From Bacillota bacterium (lineage in GTDB: Bacteria; Bacillota; Bacilli; Alicyclobacillales; SLC66): a DNA stretch of 47,166 bases. Below the pieces are notes generated by a model, which worked only from the letters and a program-made list of their open reading frames with translations, had not been told where the DNA came from and did not search any database. The position numbers and the translations under genes were made by a program. The stretch is from positions 1 through 47,166 of the forward strand of contig JAJZCW010000025.1 in NCBI GenBank assembly GCA_021828865.1, given 5' to 3'. Of this stretch, positions 35,954 through 44,685 are shown one piece after another; within the stretch, counting starts at the first letter, position 1, and each line of letters starts with the position of its first letter.

Positions 35954-36454
35954 TTATTGGTGATGATAGGGATTAGACACCTTAATTCTCTCCGCTTTGC
36001 GTTGCAAACGCTGTTCCCTTCGCGATGGAGCCGTTTGGTAATGCCAAATTTCCTCATCTGTCTCCGGAATAATGGCAGGCACCTCCACAGGACGTCCTTC
36101 TTCATCAATCGCGACAAACGTCAGATAAGAAGTTCCTGTTAATTTTTTCTCCCCCGTAAGTAAATTTTCCGATTCAATTTTCACGAAGATCTCCATGGAA
36201 GTGTGATGAGTCCAAGAAACAAACGCTTCGAGTTGTATGGTATCACCCACTTTGATTGGCGCCAGAAAATCGACACTATCTGTAGACGCAGTGACCACTG
36301 GTTTGCGACAGTGACGCATTGATGTGATACTTGCGATTTTGTCAACGTAAGCCATTACGAGACCACCAAAAATATTGCCATACGCATTGGCATCTGGAGG
36401 TAGTACTAAATCAGTCATATAAGTTTTCGATTCGCTCACTCTCTTGGATTCCAT
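35954..36454 (-). CDS. Acyl-CoA thioesterase (hotdog fold, YkhA/YciA type)
   Basis: Hydrolysis of acyl-CoA thioesters is the family activity. The 166-residue product has the hotdog-fold blocks LPPDANAYGNIFGGLVMAYVDKIA, where the Asp/Asn and Gly-Gly positions are catalytic in this family. VDFLAPIKVGDTIQLEAFVSW and TSMEIFVKIESENLLTGEKKL then complete the fold. A 30-residue basic C-terminal tail follows. ATG 36454 overlaps the folB stop (TGATG), and a GTG at 36457 is less likely. Substrate range is unknown. Confidence 0.92.
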   Translation of the reverse strand: MESKRVSESKTYMTDLVLPPDANAYGNIFGGLVMAYVDKIASITSMRHCRKPVVTASTDSVDFLAPIKVGDTIQLEAFVSWTHHTSMEIFVKIESENLLTGEKKLTGTSYLTFVAIDEEGRPVEVPAIIPETDEEIWHYQTAPSRREQRLQRKAERIKVSNPYHHQ

Positions 36455-36828
36455 CACTGATTCTCCTGTATTCTTGATCTTTTGATGACCACACCTACCG
36501 AACTAAACGAGCCTGGTATTGGAGCCTCTGGTTTTTCCACTTTCACTTTGATGCCAAAAACATGTGGATATTTACCCAAAATGGCGTTCGCCACGTCCTC
36601 TGCCACCGCTTCAATCAGTTTTTTATGCTTACCTTGTACAATTTCACTCGTCATATTATACACTTCGGCATAATCGACTGATAGGGAAAGATCATCGCCT
36701 GCCCCTGCTTTTCTAAGATCACAATCCAATTCCAATGACACCAAAAAACGCTGCCCCAGACGGTTCTCTTCTGGATATACGCCATGAAACGCATAAAAAC
36801 TCATTTCCTTCATAAAAATAGTGTCCAT
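36454..36828 (-). CDS. folB: Dihydroneopterin aldolase
   Basis: FolB cleaves dihydroneopterin to the hydroxymethyl pterin in folate synthesis. From ATG 36828 it has 124 residues, typical size. Visible family features are the N-terminal FYAFHGVYPEENRLGQRF with the catalytic Glu, VDYAEVYNMTSEIV, and the C-terminal VKVEKPEAPIPGSF with the catalytic Lys. The frame extends to a GTG at 36846 inside the flavoprotein end, which is less likely. It is isolated from folP and folK, which usually neighbour it in Bacillota. Confidence 0.95.
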   Translation of the reverse strand: MDTIFMKEMSFYAFHGVYPEENRLGQRFLVSLELDCDLRKAGAGDDLSLSVDYAEVYNMTSEIVQGKHKKLIEAVAEDVANAILGKYPHVFGIKVKVEKPEAPIPGSFSSVGVVIKRSRIQENQ

Positions 36829-36832
36829 TTCG

Positions 36833-38110
36833 CTAGTTCCCACCACCTAATGCATATTGAGCCGCGTTTTGACCGGCAATATAACCTGTAGAAAATGCGG
36901 CAGTGATATTGTAACCCCCAGTATGCGCATGAACATCGAGTATTTCACCCGCAAAATACACGCCCTTTGTCAACTTGGAAGCAAGCGTCTGCGGTTCGAT
37001 TCCTTTTAACTCCACCCCCCCACCTGTCACAAATGCCTTTTCTAAACCAAGTGTATCTTCGACCTTTATTTTCCATTTTTTAATGGTTAGTGATAGCTTT
37101 TCCCAATCTGATTTTCCCCAATCTCCAGCCGTTTTTTGATCCAATCCGATTTCTTGGAGTAAAACTTCTGCTAACCTTTCGGGCACATATTCCTTGAGAG
37201 ATTGCTTTAGTAACTTTTTAGGAAACTGATTGGAAAACACTCGAAATTTTTCTTTTAGTGAATCAACAGTCTGGTCAGGCGCAAAATCAATTTGTACATA
37301 AAAATCATGAGAAGGTTTTTTTGCTTTTTCTTTCACCAAGTATTGACTAAGCCGTAACGGCAGGGGACCTGAGAGACCAAAATGCGTAAAAAGCAGATCC
37401 CCTTCCTCATTTGCCAGTACCTTCTTATCTTTTACGAGCAGCTTCGCATTCACATTCCGAACGGCAATTCCCTGAAGCTTACGTGAAACAATGCGCTCAT
37501 CCCTCGAAACAATGGGAACAGAAGTAGGATATGGGTGAATGATGTTATGCCCTAATTTTTCTGCAAATGCGTAACCATCGCCGCTAGACCCTGTAGCTTT
37601 CGCAGTGACGCCACCTGTCGCGATAACCACTGCTGTTGCTGGTAAGAGACCTTGATCCGTTTGAATGCCACTAATTTGACCCTCTTCTATGACAAGTTGG
37701 CGAACCGAATGATGGAGCTTTATTTCGACTCCCAATCGTTTCAGTTCATCCACCAGCGCCTGCAAAATGGTGGACGCACGATCTGTGACAGGAAAAAGTC
37801 GTCCGTGATCTTCTTCTTTTAGCATCACGCCCCGATCACGAAAAAACTGTATAATTTCCTGATTAGCCCATTTAGAGTAAATACTATGTAAAAATATGCC
37901 GTTTCCCGGTGTATTCTCTATTAAATGTTCAATTCCCCTTGAATTGGTTACATTGCACCTTCCTCCACCAGAAATCAACAATTTTCTACCTAAACGATCC
38001 CCTTTTTCTACGAGTATCACTCGTGCACCCATTTGTCCTGCCGCGATTGCCGCAAAAAGACCTGCCGGACCGCCACCGATCACAATGACATGTACATCAG
38101 AATTCTTCAC
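36833..38110 (-). CDS. HI0933/YhiN family FAD-dependent oxidoreductase
   Basis: The 425-residue flavoprotein belongs to the HI0933 family; its members are uncharacterised or linked to tRNA/RNA modification-type oxidoreductases. The N-terminal dinucleotide fold carries VIVIGGGPAGLFAAIAAG, then the family signature GRKLLISGGGRCNVTNS. The C-terminus has the FAD-contact blocks KGVYFAGEILDVHAHTGGYN and AFSTGYIAGQNAA. GTG 38110 is the start; AGGAG lies about 13 bases upstream, an unusually long spacing. It overlaps folB's upstream region closely (4 bp) and is divergent from the aminotransferase gene. Confidence 0.9.
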   Translation of the reverse strand: MKNSDVHVIVIGGGPAGLFAAIAAGQMGARVILVEKGDRLGRKLLISGGGRCNVTNSRGIEHLIENTPGNGIFLHSIYSKWANQEIIQFFRDRGVMLKEEDHGRLFPVTDRASTILQALVDELKRLGVEIKLHHSVRQLVIEEGQISGIQTDQGLLPATAVVIATGGVTAKATGSSGDGYAFAEKLGHNIIHPYPTSVPIVSRDERIVSRKLQGIAVRNVNAKLLVKDKKVLANEEGDLLFTHFGLSGPLPLRLSQYLVKEKAKKPSHDFYVQIDFAPDQTVDSLKEKFRVFSNQFPKKLLKQSLKEYVPERLAEVLLQEIGLDQKTAGDWGKSDWEKLSLTIKKWKIKVEDTLGLEKAFVTGGGVELKGIEPQTLASKLTKGVYFAGEILDVHAHTGGYNITAAFSTGYIAGQNAAQYALGGGN

Positions 38111-38207
38111 TTATAATTACTCACTCCTATTTTCAATCCCAGTTTCCTTAGATGAATTTTCTCCATGTATAATATACAGTAAACGAAAATCGGGAAGAAG
38201 GTAGCAA

Positions 38208-39374
38208 ATGTTTAGCGAAGCAAAACGAATGGAGCTTTTTTCTGGAGCTGTTTTCTACGAAATGACGGAGATCGCAAAAACACGAAAAAGTGTGGGAAAG
38301 CCCGTGATTGACCTTGGCATCGGTTCACCAGATATGCCCCCTCCGGCAATGCTTCCAGAAGTCTTAAAAAACGCGCTCGACGAACCGGGCGTATTTGGTT
38401 ATCAACGCACGGAAGGCACTGAGGCTTTTAAGCAGGAAATCAGTGCGTTTTTACATCGTCGCTATCAGGTGTCTGTTTCGCCAGAAGAGGAAGTGCTCGT
38501 GACCATAGGAGCGCAGGACGCTTTGGCACACTTGACACTAGCCTTTATCAATCCTGGAGATGTTGTGCTGATTCCCGACCCAGGTTACCCCATCTACGAA
38601 GTCGCTGTTCACTTAGCGGGCGGCATCCCTTATTTTTTACCTTTAAAAGAGGAAAATGAATTTTTGCCCGACTTCAAAATTATTCCTCACGATGTTTTGA
38701 AAAAAGCAAAAATGCTTGTACTGAACTTTCCGAGCAATCCCACTTCCGCTGTCGCCACTCCTGAATTTTTTTCCGAAGTGGTGGAATTCGCCAAACAGCA
38801 CCGCATGATGGTGATTCATGATGCAGCCTACATTGAACTGGTGTTTGATGGCTATCAAGCCCCCTCTTTTTTGCAAACGCCAGGTGCTATTGATGTGGGA
38901 ATCGAATTGCATTCCTTTTCCAAAACATTCAACTTTGCTGGTCCTCGCTTAGCATTTGCTGCGGGAAATCGGCAAATACTAAATACACTTGGTAAATTGA
39001 AATCGCAAATTGATTACGGTGTATTTTCTGCGATACAATCGGCAGGGGCCAAAGCGCTGAAGAACGCTGAGGATTTTATCGAAATGAATCGCTTGGAATA
39101 TCAATTTCGCCGAGATGCGCTGCTTTCTCCGATCATCGAGTCCGGTTGGTCAGTAAAAAAACCGCTGAGTACCATGTTTGTCTGGCTAAAAACACCCAAA
39201 AATATTGAATCGAAGCAATTTGCAAAGAATTTACTACAAGAAACAGGAATCATCACTGTTCCAGGAACCGGTTTTGGAAAAGAGGGTGAAGGTTATATTC
39301 GGATTGCACTGGTTCAACCAGTGGACGTGTTGAATCAAGTCGGAAAAAGCATGGCAAATTTTATTCTCCTTTAA
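38208..39374 (+). CDS. Class I/II PLP-dependent aminotransferase (LL-diaminopimelate aminotransferase-like)
   Basis: A fold-type I aminotransferase of 388 residues. The PLP-lysine is in SFSKTFNFAG, the substrate/PLP sites include LGIGSPDMPPP, GYQRTEGTEAFKQEIS, NFPSNPTSAVAT and IHDAAYIELVFDG, and the C-terminal Arg is in GYIRIALV. The N-terminal pattern and length resemble DapL/AlaA-type enzymes, but the exact amino donor and acceptor are not clear. ATG 38208 follows AGAAGG. A TATAAT at 38168-38173 is the likely -10 box, with no good -35. Confidence 0.9.
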   Translation: MFSEAKRMELFSGAVFYEMTEIAKTRKSVGKPVIDLGIGSPDMPPPAMLPEVLKNALDEPGVFGYQRTEGTEAFKQEISAFLHRRYQVSVSPEEEVLVTIGAQDALAHLTLAFINPGDVVLIPDPGYPIYEVAVHLAGGIPYFLPLKEENEFLPDFKIIPHDVLKKAKMLVLNFPSNPTSAVATPEFFSEVVEFAKQHRMMVIHDAAYIELVFDGYQAPSFLQTPGAIDVGIELHSFSKTFNFAGPRLAFAAGNRQILNTLGKLKSQIDYGVFSAIQSAGAKALKNAEDFIEMNRLEYQFRRDALLSPIIESGWSVKKPLSTMFVWLKTPKNIESKQFAKNLLQETGIITVPGTGFGKEGEGYIRIALVQPVDVLNQVGKSMANFILL

Positions 39375-39465
39375 TTCAGTTTCGAACGATTATTTATTAA
39401 TGTTGAATTTTGGCGTTAAAATGGTAAGCTATAGGCATATAATCACGAGGGGTGGATTTGGAACA

Positions 39466-40383
39466 ATGGCGTACGCAAATTCGACGGCCAAATGGACGTC
39501 CGAAAAAAGCAGTCAGCTTAAAAATCTAATTTTACGCCATGTTTCCCACGGCGGGTCGGTATTGGATGCGTGTGAGCAATTTGAATACGAAACCGGTGGG
39601 TTACATAAAAAGCGGACAAATTACTGGCGTTGGAATGTATTTATCAAGCGGACATGCAAAGAAGAATTCTATCGGGCTAGGCAAACAGGATTAAAAACAA
39701 GAATTGTTAAATTGAATGAACAGATCACTCAAAAGCCAGTTAATGAGGGACTTAAGTCCTATAGCGATGGCGAGAATACAACTTCTGACCGCCTAATCAA
39801 TTCAGTCATTGAAATGATTGAGGATCGAAAAAGAATTGAACAATTATATAACGAGCAAACTTCAAATTTAGGTGATGCCAATCAATCCATTCGTTCACTT
39901 GAAGATGAGACCCATCAATTAGAACTCCGTTATGCAGAAAAAGAGCAAGAACTATATGAAACCGTACAAAGATTGCAAGATTCGATAAAACAACATCAAC
40001 AACTATCTGAATCCTATGAGTTACTCAAATCTTCTTCCAGTCGTGAATATCAGAATATGCAGGAACAAGTCGCCTATATGAAACAAGAATATGATAGAAT
40101 GAGTACAGAAATAGAAGAAGTTCGGGCAACGGACGCCAAGCAAATTCAAAGGCTTGAAACCCAATTATGGGAATCTTTGGTTAAAAATAAGGAACTTACC
40201 GCAGAAATCAACCGTCTTAACGAGGAAAAAACCGTACTCGTCCGCTCCATTACAGATTTTGCTTCTCAGATGACTTCCATGCTTCCGGAACAAATCAATG
40301 CAGAAGTTCAATCACAGGCAGCTGCTACGAGTATTAACAAAGCAATGGCCATAGCAGACCAAAACGAAGCGGCCAATCAATAA
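39466..40383 (+). CDS. RsfA-like (prespore regulator) Myb-type DNA-binding protein with coiled-coil tail
   Basis: RsfA-type proteins are prespore regulators acting with sigma-F in Bacillus. The 305-residue product from ATG 39466 has an N-terminal Myb/SANT-like segment (about residues 8-75: KWTSEKSSQLKNLILRHV, then a WRWNVFIKRTCKEEFYRAR helix) like RsfA. Residues about 100-270 form a charged coiled coil. GAGGGGTGG lies about ten bases upstream. The longer frame from 39400 starts without a ribosome site. A terminator follows at 40421, so it is a single-gene unit. Function in this organism is inferred only from the DNA-binding N-terminus. Confidence 0.82.
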   Translation: MAYANSTAKWTSEKSSQLKNLILRHVSHGGSVLDACEQFEYETGGLHKKRTNYWRWNVFIKRTCKEEFYRARQTGLKTRIVKLNEQITQKPVNEGLKSYSDGENTTSDRLINSVIEMIEDRKRIEQLYNEQTSNLGDANQSIRSLEDETHQLELRYAEKEQELYETVQRLQDSIKQHQQLSESYELLKSSSSREYQNMQEQVAYMKQEYDRMSTEIEEVRATDAKQIQRLETQLWESLVKNKELTAEINRLNEEKTVLVRSITDFASQMTSMLPEQINAEVQSQAAATSINKAMAIADQNEAANQ

Positions 40384-40420
40384 CGGCAATTATTTTGCAT
40401 TATATATGGGTATGGACATC

Positions 40421-40451
40421 ATGGCTTCCCTGAATCCGGGAGGCCATTTTT
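40421..40451 (+). terminator. Intrinsic terminator after the RsfA-like gene
   Basis: A ten-base stem with one G-U pair (ATGGCTTCCC/GGGAGGCCAT) and a seven-base loop is followed by TTTTTA. It lies 38 bases beyond the gene's stop. Confidence 0.85.
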
Positions 40452-40475
40452 ACATAAAGGAGTCAATGTATAAAA

Positions 40476-41810
40476 GTGCTGAAAAAAGTTATTTCCTATT
40501 CAAGTGGATCGATTACTGCCAATTTACTCAGTTTAGCCTTCGGAACCTATGTTCAATTTTACTATATTGATACCATGAAAGGCAGTCCTTTATGGATTGG
40601 TTTGGCCGCCACTATCCAAGCGCTATATGCCACACTCGTCTATCCTTTTTTAGGATATCTGTCTGACCGAGTGTCGTTCTGCTGGGGGCGGAGAGTGGCT
40701 TTCATCATTTACGGTGCAGTCCCCCTAGGATTAACTTTTATTCTAGTATGGATTCCACCATTCCCTTCAACCAAAGTGGTTCTATTCACTGCCTACTTTT
40801 TCATCACTGCCCTGCTCTATGATACATTTTATAACATCACCATGGTAAACTGGTCTGCCCTGTTTCCGGAGTTGTTTCATACCTCAACCGCTCGTGCCTA
40901 TGCCTCCGCATGGAAACAAATGTTTGGCATCATTGGACTCATTGCTGGCCTGGCACTCCCTCAAATGATTGCATCCAATATTGGGTGGAGACCAATGGCC
41001 ATCATTTTTGGCATACTAAGTATTGCCACGCTTTTTACCACCATTCCTAGTTTTGATCTTCGACATCGCCGGGAACAGGCACTAAACCAAAGTGAAGCTT
41101 CCGACCATACAGTGACTTTATCTGTACGACATGCCCTAAAATATACGCTGTTCAACCGATCTTTTCTGACATTTATCGGTATGCGATTTTTTGTGCAATT
41201 TGCATTTACCATACTGACCGCTGATCTTTCTTACTACACCAAATACAACCTCAGTTTAAGCGGTACTCAACAATCTTTGTTGCTGCTTGGTACTCTTGTC
41301 GTCGCTTTGCCTCTGGTTTATGTATGGAGCGCAGTGATTCCACGAATTGGGGCATTTCGATCTACCATCATTGCAATCATTTTATTCGGCTTGGCACTCT
41401 TGCCCTTTTTGTTTGTTAAAAGCTTTATCACCGCGCTGTTATGCGGACTAGCCATTGGAATTGGCCTTTCTGCTATCTTGATTTTGACAGATGTTTTAAT
41501 TTCTGATGTGATCGATGAAGATCAACTCAATACAGGGGAACGTAGAGAGGGAATTTTCTATGGTATTCACGGGTTAATTGTAGGATTTTGCACACCAGCA
41601 CAAGCAATAGTCACTACCATCGTGTTAACGGCATCGGGGTACAAACATTCTCCTCATCAATCAACTTTGGCACTACTTGGGTTTAAGCTGATGATTACAT
41701 TGATCCCCATATTGGCCCTGATTATAGGATTAATCATTTTCATGTTTTATCCTCTAAAAAAAGAACATGTCATACAAAATCAAAAAAAGTTGTATCAACC
41801 TGTATCATGA
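40476..41810 (+). CDS. MFS transporter, GPH (glycoside-pentoside-hexuronide) type
   Basis: The 444-residue protein has about twelve membrane helices. The N-terminal half carries the GPH-type loop between helices 2 and 3 (FLGYLSDRVSFCWGRRVAFI), where the family has a DRxxxxxGRRRP-like motif. GPH transporters move sugars or glycosides with a cation; the substrate cannot be read from the sequence. The GTG start at 40476 has AAGGAG 13 bases upstream; an ATG at 40466 with better spacing is in another frame and closes soon, so it might encode a very short leader. A decayed ORF follows directly. Confidence 0.85.
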   Translation: MLKKVISYSSGSITANLLSLAFGTYVQFYYIDTMKGSPLWIGLAATIQALYATLVYPFLGYLSDRVSFCWGRRVAFIIYGAVPLGLTFILVWIPPFPSTKVVLFTAYFFITALLYDTFYNITMVNWSALFPELFHTSTARAYASAWKQMFGIIGLIAGLALPQMIASNIGWRPMAIIFGILSIATLFTTIPSFDLRHRREQALNQSEASDHTVTLSVRHALKYTLFNRSFLTFIGMRFFVQFAFTILTADLSYYTKYNLSLSGTQQSLLLLGTLVVALPLVYVWSAVIPRIGAFRSTIIAIILFGLALLPFLFVKSFITALLCGLAIGIGLSAILILTDVLISDVIDEDQLNTGERREGIFYGIHGLIVGFCTPAQAIVTTIVLTASGYKHSPHQSTLALLGFKLMITLIPILALIIGLIIFMFYPLKKEHVIQNQKKLYQPVS

Positions 41811-42013
41811 CAATTGGGAGTAAAGAGGATAATTTCGATAAAAGCCAATTAGTATTAAAGGCGATTCGCGCTCATAAGAGTCAATTCCTCACTGGATGGA
41901 AATTATAGGATGAATATCTTCATGCAAAGAGAACAAAATGTGGTCAAATCATCGGCCGTGACAAAGCAGAAGCGGTGAAAATGCTAGCACCCATCCATCC
42001 ACCTTCATTGTAA
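41807..42013 (+). pseudogene. Broken small ORF, possible PIG-L/LmbE deacetylase C-terminal remnant
   Basis: An ATG overlaps the MFS stop as ATGA. The frame reads 33 codons (with KAIRAHKSQF, a pattern seen near the C-terminus of PIG-L/LmbE-type deacetylases), meets a TAG at 41906, then continues open for 34 codons (GQIIGRDKAEAVKMLAP) to a TAA at 42011. It looks like the decayed tail of a gene co-transcribed with the transporter. The similarity is from memory and short, so the family name is weak. Confidence 0.35.
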
Positions 42014-42067
42014 TGCGGATATCGATCATTTTAATCATCAAGATAATAGCCCGATTTACATCACTTT

Positions 42068-43060
42068 TTATCCTAACTGCTCACTACCTTTGATAAAATG
42101 ATCAATCGCGATATCCCGGTCATTATACACTTTTAAGTGCCTCCAGCCGTATAGAACCGCCCCAAACACAGGATCAAATTCAGGCATTATCCAGGCAAAC
42201 TGATCTCCTTGCATCGTTGATTTCAGCGAATGGATAAGAGTAGGGTTTTTCCCTTTTTGAAGTACTGATCCTACTAACACCACAGGGATTTTTCCATTTC
42301 CCTGATAAATCCCACCAAGTTGGGACATGTAACGATGAACGGCAAATCCTGCCTTTCCAAGTTCGATGCCAGCATCTCTTAAGATTCGGTTAGCGAGTTC
42401 ATCACCTTGAGAATCTGCCGCGTGTAATACTTCCGTCAAAGTGATCGGTACATCTTTCAATCCTTGATCCAACGCATCCTGAATCATGCTTTCCATCGAC
42501 AGATAGCCCATATGACTCGGAATCATCGTGGTGAGAATAGAGGGAACTTCTCTCCCCTCATAAGATCGAATGGAACTTCTAAAAGCTTCCCTTGCCATTT
42601 CCCCCCCTCCGGCACAATCGCCAAACAACCAACCAAATCCGCCAACCTGAATCGTTTCACCTAGCGCATTTCTTCCAAATGCATTACTGCCACTACCACA
42701 TATCAATACGATGCCAGTTAAATCTGAAGAACCCATACAAAGCCCAGTGATCGTACCTGAAACCAATTGATAGGAGTAAAATGACAATTCCTTTATGGTT
42801 TTCTCCATGATCGAATAATCTCTATCTCTATCCAAACCTGCAAGTGCAAAGACGCTGTGAATAATTTCTGATGGGTCCATTTCCGCCATTCGCAGCGCTT
42901 GGTGAACCGCTGTTTCGATTGAAAAATAGGCGACTTCCCTTCCACACACCTGATGATTGCTACAGCCGGATTTTCCATAGCCTAGTAGATTCCCATCATC
43001 ATCTACAATAACTGCCGTTGTCTTACTTCCCCCACCGTCCACCGCAAGCATGTAAGCCAT
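42068..43060 (-). CDS. BadF/BadG/BcrA/BcrD-type ATPase (N-acetylglucosamine kinase-like)
   Basis: ASKHA-fold ATPase of 330 residues; close family members phosphorylate N-acetylglucosamine. The phosphate-1 motif is MLAVDGGGSKTTAVIVD, the phosphate-2/linker region includes VLICGSGSNAFG, followed by GGFGWLFGDCAGGGEMAREA, which is typical for the GlcNAc-kinase/BadF group, and a late VVLVGSVLQKG. ATG 43060 follows GGTGAGGTG by six bases; the longer frame from 43069 runs from a GTG. It stands alone beside the GPH transporter and GAF gene, so a cytosolic aminosugar salvage role is likely but unproven. Confidence 0.88.
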   Translation of the reverse strand: MAYMLAVDGGGSKTTAVIVDDDGNLLGYGKSGCSNHQVCGREVAYFSIETAVHQALRMAEMDPSEIIHSVFALAGLDRDRDYSIMEKTIKELSFYSYQLVSGTITGLCMGSSDLTGIVLICGSGSNAFGRNALGETIQVGGFGWLFGDCAGGGEMAREAFRSSIRSYEGREVPSILTTMIPSHMGYLSMESMIQDALDQGLKDVPITLTEVLHAADSQGDELANRILRDAGIELGKAGFAVHRYMSQLGGIYQGNGKIPVVLVGSVLQKGKNPTLIHSLKSTMQGDQFAWIMPEFDPVFGAVLYGWRHLKVYNDRDIAIDHFIKGSEQLG

Positions 43061-43109
43061 TGATTGCACCTCACCTTAATACACCCATATTGCTAATTTT
43101 ACCTTAAAA

Positions 43110-44666
43110 TCATTCGCTTAGTGTCAATTCCTCTTCATAATGCCCCAAAAACATAAGAAATGGTTGTAAATTATGAGCAATCGTATCAATCATCAAAAAA
43201 TAATCTTCTGATAAACCTCCTTCAACAGCCATGACACACAAGCAACCCAGCAATCCAGCATGAACTTCATCTTCCTGAATAGTAAGATCATCCATGCAAT
43301 GATGCCAAAATGGCACTGCGATCAGACAGTTCGTTTGATTATCTATCGGGAAATTAATGGCACTCAACCAATTGTTGGCTCCCTCAATGGTAAAGTCATA
43401 AATAGTCGTATTGTTTTCTAAAAACCATTTCTCCAAAGACTGATCTGGAACCGTATAATCTGTTGGCACTCCCTCTGAAATTTGAATTTGTAATTGGCCA
43501 TGATTTTTGAAAGCAATAAACATTTTTTCCACCTTCGCATGCGCGATCAACGTGTGCCTCGTAAGACTTAACAATTCATTTAAATCTGAACAACGTCCTA
43601 AATTTTCGGTTAAATGGTGCAATGTAGATAAAACATGCACTTTTCGTTCATTAATATCACGTTGTCGAATCACTTCTTCCCATCTTCTGGCTTGCACGAT
43701 GGCCAAATAAGTGATAGATGCAAGCAATTGAATGGTTTCAAACAATCTCTCGTTTTGCTCGATCACTACAGATTCGCTTAACGTAACGAATCCCAAAATT
43801 CGTTCTTTTCCTAAAAAAATAATGTATTTTGCCGATAGAAGTGTAAAATCAGTGGTTGATGTAAAGATGCTGTTCAAAACATCGTCATCTTTTCCTAATT
43901 CATATAGCCTCCCGATCAATGGCACATCCGTTGTATCTCGCAAATAAAATTCTCCATATTTTTTTTGGGGGCTCATTTGATTATGATATGCGACCACCAC
44001 CAAGCGCTGGCGCCAATCATCCCATACAGTTAAAGAGGTGATTCTACTGCGTGCCAATTCGCTAAATGCATCTACCGCTTGGTCGTAAAGCGTCTCTGTG
44101 GAATTCTGAGTCAGCAGCGATGTGGTAAACGTTTGCAATGCCATCATCGCATATAGATTTTTCTCGAATTGATGCTGTAAATCTTTAAGTGCCTGATGCT
44201 GTTCACTCCGTTCAAGTGCAGAATGAACAAGATACATCAAGGAATGAGCAATATGGAGTTGTTCATTGTTTAACTCACCTGTCTTAGTTCCTTTAGAGAC
44301 AATCCAGCCAAATAAACGATGTTTCATTACAAGAGGAATGACTAACTTTGGTTGAAAAGTTGCTATCCAATCTTCTGCGAACCAACGATCCCAATGATGG
44401 GTCATGATTCCCGCATGAAAAATAGGCAGTTCTTTCAATTTTTCAGTAAATGGCACCTCCCACCCTGTGAGTGCATACAGCTGTTGTTGAATAAGCGAGT
44501 AATTTTCTGATTCTTCCAAGAATAATGCTGTCTCTTGTAATGCTAGCATTTTAATAAATACTTCAAACGAATACTTTGCAATTTGATGAGATAATAGTGG
44601 CTGAGAAAAAAGTTCAATAGCGCTGTCTAATAACTCGTATGTATAGGTAATATGCTCATTTTCCAT
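43110..44666 (-). CDS. Protein of three tandem GAF-like sensory modules, unknown ligand
   Basis: The 518-residue cytoplasmic protein appears to hold three GAF-like modules (about 8-150, 178-330, 345-510), each with a helical lead (HSALERSEQHQALKDLQHQFEK; YLAIVQARRWEEVIRQRDIN) and a beta-sheet core. There is no kinase, GGDEF, HTH or membrane segment. The assignment is from residue pattern (PLVMKHRLFGWIV; GKERILGFVTLSE; CLIAVPFW), not from an alignment, so the number of modules is uncertain. It lies 19 bp downstream of fapA, so the two are likely one operon, which is the best clue to its job. Confidence 0.7.
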   Translation of the reverse strand: MENEHITYTYELLDSAIELFSQPLLSHQIAKYSFEVFIKMLALQETALFLEESENYSLIQQQLYALTGWEVPFTEKLKELPIFHAGIMTHHWDRWFAEDWIATFQPKLVIPLVMKHRLFGWIVSKGTKTGELNNEQLHIAHSLMYLVHSALERSEQHQALKDLQHQFEKNLYAMMALQTFTTSLLTQNSTETLYDQAVDAFSELARSRITSLTVWDDWRQRLVVVAYHNQMSPQKKYGEFYLRDTTDVPLIGRLYELGKDDDVLNSIFTSTTDFTLLSAKYIIFLGKERILGFVTLSESVVIEQNERLFETIQLLASITYLAIVQARRWEEVIRQRDINERKVHVLSTLHHLTENLGRCSDLNELLSLTRHTLIAHAKVEKMFIAFKNHGQLQIQISEGVPTDYTVPDQSLEKWFLENNTTIYDFTIEGANNWLSAINFPIDNQTNCLIAVPFWHHCMDDLTIQEDEVHAGLLGCLCVMAVEGGLSEDYFLMIDTIAHNLQPFLMFLGHYEEELTLSE

Positions 44667-44685
44667 ATAAGGTACTCCTTACTTT

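Noticed and set aside
40466..40580. ATG at 40466 with a well-spaced AAGGAG before the MFS gene
   Set aside because: It is in another frame and closes within about 40 codons; it is at most a leader peptide, so it was not annotated as a gene.
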